From UBA1764 sp045616685 (GTDB lineage: Bacteria > Bacillota > Clostridia > Peptostreptococcales > Anaerovoracaceae): a DNA stretch of 64,000 bases. Where the stretch lies: contig JAZLHF010000008.1 in NCBI GenBank assembly GCA_045616685.1, positions 13,322 through 77,321 of the forward strand. Direction: 5' to 3'. A program made the position numbers and the translations under genes. This document shows positions 59,547 through 64,000 of this stretch, piece after piece (position 1 is the first letter of the stretch; each line of letters opens with the position of its first letter). The notes under the pieces are model-generated. The model ran no database searches, was not told where the DNA came from, and worked only from the letters and a program-made list of their open reading frames with translations.

Positions 59547-60716
59547 TTAATACTCCAGATTCTTTCCTGTTTCTTTATCAAATAAATGAACAAGCTTAGC
59601 TGGGAAACGATAAGAAATCTGCTTGCCCAATGTAAATGATACATTCTCAGCAAGATCGACAGTTTGAACGATAGCAACAGCAGTAGTATCAAGTGTGTTA
59701 AAGTGAATATGAACTGTGCTACCAAGCATTTCAGATACTGTTACCTCACCATAAAGGCCATCTTCTTTAACTTCTGAATCAACGATAATATGTTCAGTTC
59801 TAATACCAAGAGTAATATCAGAAGATTGGACCTCGTTATTTTTCAAACGAGCCTCTTGATTTTCTGTCAAGTAAAATTCATAGTTGCCAACAACAACGCT
59901 ATATTTTCCATTATAGCAAGTAAGTTTAGCATTAAAGAAGTTCATCTGTGGAGCGCCAATGAAACCGGCAACAAACAAGTTGCTTGGTTTATTGAATACA
60001 TCCTGTGGGGTACCAACTTGCTGAACAACACCGTCCTTCATAACAACTATTCTGTCTCCCAAAGTCATCGCTTCGGTTTGATCGTGTGTTACATAAATAA
60101 ATGTTGTATTAATACGCTGACGAAGACCTATAATTTCAGCTCTCATCTGATTTCTTAATTTAGCATCAAGATTTGATAAAGGTTCGTCCATTAAGAATAC
60201 CTTAGGGTTTCTTACAATAGCACGACCAATAGCAACTCTTTGTCTTTGTCCACCAGATAATTCCCTTGGTTTTCTATTTAAGTACTCAGTAATACCAAGG
60301 ATTTCTGCGGCTTCTTTAACACGCCTGTCAATCTCATCTTTAGGGAATTTTTTAAGTCTTAGAGAGAATGACATATTATCATAAACAGACATATGAGGAT
60401 AAAGAGCGTAACTTTGGAAAACCATCGCAATATCTCTATCCTGAGGCTCCACATCGTTTACAAGCTTTCCATCAATATAAAGTTCACCATCCGTAATTGT
60501 TTCAAGCCCAGCGACCATGTTTAATGTTGTAGACTTTCCACATCCAGAAGGACCAACTAATACAATAAATTCTTTATCATTAATTTCGAGATTAACATCA
60601 TCAACGGCAAGGACACCATCTTCAACGAGTTGCAATCCTGTATTCTCGATTTCTTTCTTTGTTTTAGCATCAAGAGAATATACTTTTCTAATGTGCTTTA
60701 ATGTTACATCTGCCAT
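59547..60716 (-). CDS. ugpC: ABC transporter ATP-binding protein (UgpC/MsmX family)
   Basis: The 389-residue ATPase belongs to the MalK/UgpC/MsmX group. Walker A is VGPSGCGKSTT near residue 53, the signature is LSGGQRQRVAIGRA near 150, Walker B is VFLMDEPLSNLDAKLR, and a C-terminal regulatory OB (TOBE) domain follows after residue 250. AGGAG precedes the ATG. MsmX-type ATPases can serve several sugar importers, so linkage to this operon does not prove exclusive use. Confidence 0.93.
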   Translation of the reverse strand: MADVTLKHIRKVYSLDAKTKKEIENTGLQLVEDGVLAVDDVNLEINDKEFIVLVGPSGCGKSTTLNMVAGLETITDGELYIDGKLVNDVEPQDRDIAMVFQSYALYPHMSVYDNMSFSLRLKKFPKDEIDRRVKEAAEILGITEYLNRKPRELSGGQRQRVAIGRAIVRNPKVFLMDEPLSNLDAKLRNQMRAEIIGLRQRINTTFIYVTHDQTEAMTLGDRIVVMKDGVVQQVGTPQDVFNKPSNLFVAGFIGAPQMNFFNAKLTCYNGKYSVVVGNYEFYLTENQEARLKNNEVQSSDITLGIRTEHIIVDSEVKEDGLYGEVTVSEMLGSTVHIHFNTLDTTAVAIVQTVDLAENVSFTLGKQISYRFPAKLVHLFDKETGKNLEY

Positions 60717-60732
60717 ACAAAACTCCTATACT

Positions 60733-61632
60733 CTAATCAGATTCATTGCCCAAGGCACGTTTAATATACAAAACTGATAATATCAAGACTAAGACTGTCA
60801 TAATCAAAGCGCCTGCACTACCAAGTCCAAATTTCAAATTTTTAATACCGTACTTGTAAATGTATTCGGTAATGGTGGTTGTCGAGTTTGCTGGACCACC
60901 GCCAGTAAGTAAATTAACTTTATCAAAGATTCTGAAGCTGTCGATTGTTCTAAGCAAAGCACAAAGAGCTAGGCTCGTCTTTAAGTTTGGCAAAGTAATA
61001 TACCAGAATGTACTAAAGGTATGAGCCCCGTCAATCATAGCTGCCTTATATTGATCTGCAGATACAGTCTGTAATGCAGCATAAAGCATCAAGAATACGA
61101 ACGGAGTATTCTGCCAGATATCAATTACAACAAGCATCCAGAACGCACTCCTAATATCAGAGAACCAATTTAAAACTGGAATACCCAGTGAAGTCATCCA
61201 CTGGCTAACAATACCATAGTTAGATGAGAGCATCATCCTCCAACTTAATGCAACTGTTACAGCAGGTAATAAGTATGGGAGAAGAACTATGGTTCTCATT
61301 GATTTTTGCATAAATCTGCTTTCAATACTGTTAACAAATAATGCAAGAAGTAAGCCAAATAGCATTTCAAAGATCACTGCACAAAGTGTAAATTTAACTG
61401 TAATCCAAATTGCATTAATAAAATATTCGTTGCTAAGTAACTCTTTATAGTTTGCTATGGCAATAAATGAAATCTTTGGCTTAAGTAATTTGAAGTCAGT
61501 AAAACTGTAAATTATGGTCGATAACATTGGGTATATGGTCATAATGACCATAATAACCAATGTTGGGATTAGCATTAAACGCACAAAGCGTTTGCTATCA
61601 TTCTTATTAACTTGTAAATTTACTTTTTTCAA
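60733..61632 (-). CDS. ABC transporter permease (UgpA/MalF-like)
   Basis: The 299-residue permease has six hydrophobic segments and the EAA-like loop DGAHTFSTFWYITLPNLK near residue 205. It corresponds to the MalF/UgpA subunit. The start is TTG at 61632 with AGGAG 7 nt upstream. It lies between the binding protein and the ATPase. Confidence 0.92.
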   Translation of the reverse strand: MKKVNLQVNKNDSKRFVRLMLIPTLVIMVIMTIYPMLSTIIYSFTDFKLLKPKISFIAIANYKELLSNEYFINAIWITVKFTLCAVIFEMLFGLLLALFVNSIESRFMQKSMRTIVLLPYLLPAVTVALSWRMMLSSNYGIVSQWMTSLGIPVLNWFSDIRSAFWMLVVIDIWQNTPFVFLMLYAALQTVSADQYKAAMIDGAHTFSTFWYITLPNLKTSLALCALLRTIDSFRIFDKVNLLTGGGPANSTTTITEYIYKYGIKNLKFGLGSAGALIMTVLVLILSVLYIKRALGNESD

Positions 61633-61644
61633 AATAAAACTCCT

Positions 61645-61671
61645 AAAAATGACAGCAAACGCATGTCATTT
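61645..61671 (-). terminator. Hairpin between binding-protein and permease genes
   Basis: On the - strand AAATGACA (61671-61664) pairs with TGTCATTT (61654-61647), followed by a short T-run. Such a hairpin after a binding-protein gene commonly acts as a partial terminator or 3' stabiliser, so that the binding protein is made in excess. Confidence 0.55.
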
Positions 61672-61677
61672 AATTAA

Positions 61678-62907
61678 TTATTTCATTAACACATCGAGCT
61701 GTGCCTGTGCATCAGCAAGACCTGCATCAACTGTCTTTACACCATTGAAGATATTACCAAGTTCTGTACCAAGAATTGTGTAGAATTCTGTCCATTCTTC
61801 GATAACTGGTCTATACATACCACCATCAAGAGCTTTGCATACTACATCGAATTCTGGATGTTCTGCAAGAACTGTTTCGTCTTCAAGGCAAGAGAATCTG
61901 CATGGAACTCCGCCTGCAGCGATTGTGCCCTTCTGAACTTCAGGGTCCATTAAGTATTCAACAAGCATTTCTGCAAGTTCTTTGTTTGCACTATTAGCTG
62001 GAACACCGATTGTCCAGATACCATATACGTTTGCCTTGTAAGCTGTGCTATTTGCATGAGCCTTACCGGTAAGTGCGCAGTAATCTGAGTTAGGTTCTTC
62101 AGCAGCTTTGTGCCAACCTGGCCAACCAACTGCCATTGTAGCTGTGTCATTGTTGATAGCTGCGATAAGGTCATCCTTTACTGCTGCTTCACCAGTTGCG
62201 ATAAGCTTGAGGTAATAGTTCAGAGCTTCCTTGAATTCTGGAGTATCAACTGTTGGTTTGTTGTTGCTATCAACTACCCATCCACCATATGAAAGAAGGA
62301 TTGATAAGAAGTCAACAACTGCATTGTTTTCTGTGTCTCCTCTGTAAACGAAGCCGATTTTACCATTCTTCTGAGAATTCTGGCAGATTGCAAGGACATC
62401 ATCTAAGTTGTCAATAGTCTCAGCTGTGTAACCTGCAGCTTCAACAAGGGCCTTGTTAAAAAGAAGAACTGTTACATTGCCGTAGTATGGTGCAAGATAG
62501 ATATCTCCATCTGGACCATAGCTGATAGCTGTTGTAGCTTCAATAACGTCATCATCGAATGAATATCCGAGTTCACTAAGGTTAGCGAGAACGCCATTAG
62601 CTGTGTATTCAGCCATCCAAGAACCATCTACCATGCAAAGGTCATATGCACCTGTGCTGTTTGTAGCATCAAGAGCAACTTTTGTATGAAGATCGTCTTC
62701 TGATAATTCGAGGACTTCGCATGTTACGTTGTTAGCTGCTTCAAAATCAGCGATGCAAGACTTTACAGCGTCTGCGTAAGCGCCTGCTCTGAGAGCAAGT
62801 GTTAAGGTGACTGGACCGTCACTTGCGTCTTCTTTCTTCTGGCCACAAGCGCAAAGGGAAAGTACCATTGCAAGTGCGAGAAGAACTGCTAATACTTTTT
62901 TCATCAT
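61678..62907 (-). CDS. Extracellular solute-binding lipoprotein of the ABC transporter
   Basis: A family 1 solute-binding protein of 409 residues with a lipoprotein signal (MMKKVLAVLLALAMVLSLCAC). The mature part shows sugar-type binding protein features, such as LYLAPYYGNV-like IYLAPYYGNVTVLLFNKAL near residue 148, and Trp-rich sites (VGWPGWHKA) near 250. Specificity cannot be read directly; the operon layout suggests glycerol 3-phosphate or glycerophosphodiesters, and an oligosaccharide is an alternative. The ATG at 62907 has GGAGG 5 nt upstream, and the next codon is also ATG. Confidence 0.9.
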   Translation of the reverse strand: MMKKVLAVLLALAMVLSLCACGQKKEDASDGPVTLTLALRAGAYADAVKSCIADFEAANNVTCEVLELSEDDLHTKVALDATNSTGAYDLCMVDGSWMAEYTANGVLANLSELGYSFDDDVIEATTAISYGPDGDIYLAPYYGNVTVLLFNKALVEAAGYTAETIDNLDDVLAICQNSQKNGKIGFVYRGDTENNAVVDFLSILLSYGGWVVDSNNKPTVDTPEFKEALNYYLKLIATGEAAVKDDLIAAINNDTATMAVGWPGWHKAAEEPNSDYCALTGKAHANSTAYKANVYGIWTIGVPANSANKELAEMLVEYLMDPEVQKGTIAAGGVPCRFSCLEDETVLAEHPEFDVVCKALDGGMYRPVIEEWTEFYTILGTELGNIFNGVKTVDAGLADAQAQLDVLMK

Positions 62908-62923
62908 TTTTTCCTCCATATAA

Positions 62924-63763
62924 TTATTCCTTAACAGCACCCGAAGATAGGCCTGAAATAAGGTAATTCTGAGCAAAAGCGATAAACATTACTATTGGAA
63001 CAGTGGAGATAACTCCGCCTGCTGCAACCAAACCAAAATTAGTCAAGTTATCTTCAGCATTTAATGTAGCAAGCTTAAGTGGAATAGTATAGTTTGCCGG
63101 AGATTGAACGAAGATAATACTGTATGTATATTCATTCCATGCGTACATAAATGAAAGCATTGCTACAGCAGCAATACCAGGAGCAACAAGTGGAAGAACA
63201 ATCTTAGTAAAGAGCTGCCACTCGGAAGCGCCATCTACTCTGGCACTCTTTTCTATGTCTTCAGGTAAGCCGCGGAAAAATGTAACCATGAACCAAATAA
63301 TGAATGGAATATTAATTAAAATACATGCCAAAGTTGCTGGAAGTTTAGTATTCAATATATCAAGTTTATTAAACATTGTATAAAGAGGAATAGTAAATGC
63401 AATTGGTGGCAAAATACGAACAATCAAAACCCATGTATTAAGAGGTTTCTTAATACCGAATCTAAATCTTTCTCTTGTAAGTACATATGCAGCGCAAAGG
63501 CCACAAACTAATGACACAAACACTGAAATAAATGTAACTTCAACACTATTAATCAAAGCTACATCAAAACCCTTTTCAATAAATAACTGTACAAAATGCT
63601 CAAGTGTAAACGTCTGCGGCCATAAGGGAATTAATCCTTTCATCTCGCTGGTTGGTCTAATAGACATAGCTACAAGCCAATAAATAGGAAATAGAGTGAC
63701 AACTACAACGATGGCACCCATTAAGAATTTAAATACTCTTTTAGAAAAATGTTTTTTAGTCAT
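62924..63763 (-). CDS. ABC transporter permease (UgpE/MalG-like)
   Basis: The 279-residue permease has six membrane segments and the EAA loop DGASEWQLFTKIVLPLVAPG near residue 183, as in MalG/UgpE proteins. It is the first gene of the operon as seen. No good Shine-Dalgarno is visible before the ATG. TTGGTA and TATAGA with a 17-bp spacer are a weak promoter candidate on the - strand upstream (63809-63781). Confidence 0.92.
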   Translation of the reverse strand: MTKKHFSKRVFKFLMGAIVVVVTLFPIYWLVAMSIRPTSEMKGLIPLWPQTFTLEHFVQLFIEKGFDVALINSVEVTFISVFVSLVCGLCAAYVLTRERFRFGIKKPLNTWVLIVRILPPIAFTIPLYTMFNKLDILNTKLPATLACILINIPFIIWFMVTFFRGLPEDIEKSARVDGASEWQLFTKIVLPLVAPGIAAVAMLSFMYAWNEYTYSIIFVQSPANYTIPLKLATLNAEDNLTNFGLVAAGGVISTVPIVMFIAFAQNYLISGLSSGAVKE

Positions 63764-64000
63764 AATGATAATAGGAATAATCTATACTTTATTTATTATA
63801 TTTTACCAAAAAAAATACTTAATGTAAGGCTTGACATGAAAAGAAACAGGTGTTCTAACAAACGGCCTTCCGACTTTATTAGTGGGCAAGATTTTTGACA
63901 GATTCTGAAAGAATTTGGAAGAATTTTCCCCGGCATTGGTGGGCGGCATTGGTGGGCAACCGTATCTGAACTAAATAAAGGAGCAATAACTGGACAATCA
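63764..64000. other. Upstream region of the transporter operon, no gene assigned
   Basis: This stretch reaches the window edge. It contains an A/T-rich operon leader, a TTGACA at 63831-63836 without a good -10, and a tandem repeat. Short open frames exist on both strands (for example a + frame from 63901 to the edge, and a - frame from the edge to about 63800), but none has a start signal or recognisable protein features. Confidence 0.5.
63932..63957. repeat. Exact 13-bp tandem duplication
   Basis: GGCATTGGTGGGC occurs twice head to tail with no mismatch (63932-63944, 63945-63957). It is GC-richer than its surroundings. A related AGTGGGCA occurs at 63881-63888. Confidence 0.75.

Noticed and set aside
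63800..63999. Open frame of about 65 codons on the - strand at the window edge
   Set aside because: No start can be seen, composition is unlike the other proteins, and it runs through the tandem repeat; insufficient to call a gene.

Overview
The window looks like chromosomal DNA of a low-GC anaerobic member of the Bacillota, most likely class Clostridia. The basis is AT-rich codon use, frequent TTG starts, Firmicutes-type genes (tmcAL, RNase J, ylbF, IreB, YugP-type metallopeptidase, TIGR03960/TIGR03936 pair) and fermentative features (acetate kinase, oxygen-independent radical SAM HemZ). No phage, CRISPR array or complete insertion sequence was found. Almost all of it is housekeeping genome, so the more unusual signals lie in how genes are arranged and how they start.

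Layout. From 1 to 33.2 kb every protein gene is on the + strand: tmcAL-ackA-rpmF; an unknown lipoprotein; a tRNA-Leu on the - strand; yajC-rel-MBL hydrolase-hemZ-hisS-aspS-nadD/yqeK-rsfS-leuS-rnj-ylbF-peptidase-efp; mltG; an Asp23-like gene-nusB-Kae1-like gene-xseAB-ispA-dxs-tlyA-mutS-mutL; ruvX and two membrane proteins. From 33.3 kb to the end every gene is on the - strand: GIY-YIG protein, arginase, a YneA-like LysM protein, xer-ynbB-miaA, ireB, comEA-DUF896-mnmA-alaS, a lipoprotein with SLH-like repeats, rplU-rpmA-obgE-TIGR03960-TIGR03936, YugP, recA-mrr, polA-coaE-ftsK-rimO-pgsA, and a Ugp-type ABC transporter operon ending in a glycerophosphodiesterase. The two halves converge on a 470-bp gene-poor stretch (33550-34022). 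This fits a replication-terminus-like strand switch, but I found no convincing dif site.

How the parts work together. The left half groups translation (four aminoacyl-tRNA synthetases or modifiers, EF-P, RsfS), stringent response, RNA turnover, isoprenoid precursor synthesis and mismatch repair. The right half groups SOS/recombination and chromosome handling (recA, YneA-like, polA, ftsK, Xer-type recombinase), ribosome proteins and maturation, tRNA modification (miaA, mnmA) and lipid/glycerophosphate metabolism (pgsA, Ugp-like uptake, GDPD).

Most interesting signals. (1) Several genes (comEA, DUF896, the SLH-like lipoprotein, polA, the 2877 lipoprotein, perhaps ruvX) have an extended -10 box ending 6-10 nt before the ATG and no Shine-Dalgarno, which predicts leaderless or nearly leaderless mRNAs. 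(2) rel, the Asp23-like gene and obgE each start without a Shine-Dalgarno directly after an intrinsic-terminator-like hairpin, and the Asp23-like case has mutually exclusive hairpins like an attenuator. (3) An unannotated small RNA candidate lies in the convergent gap. (4) Three evenly spaced SOS-like boxes overlie a strong promoter of the YneA-like gene. (5) L21 carries a C-terminal SAP/HeH-like domain, and prp is missing together with the L27 leader peptide.
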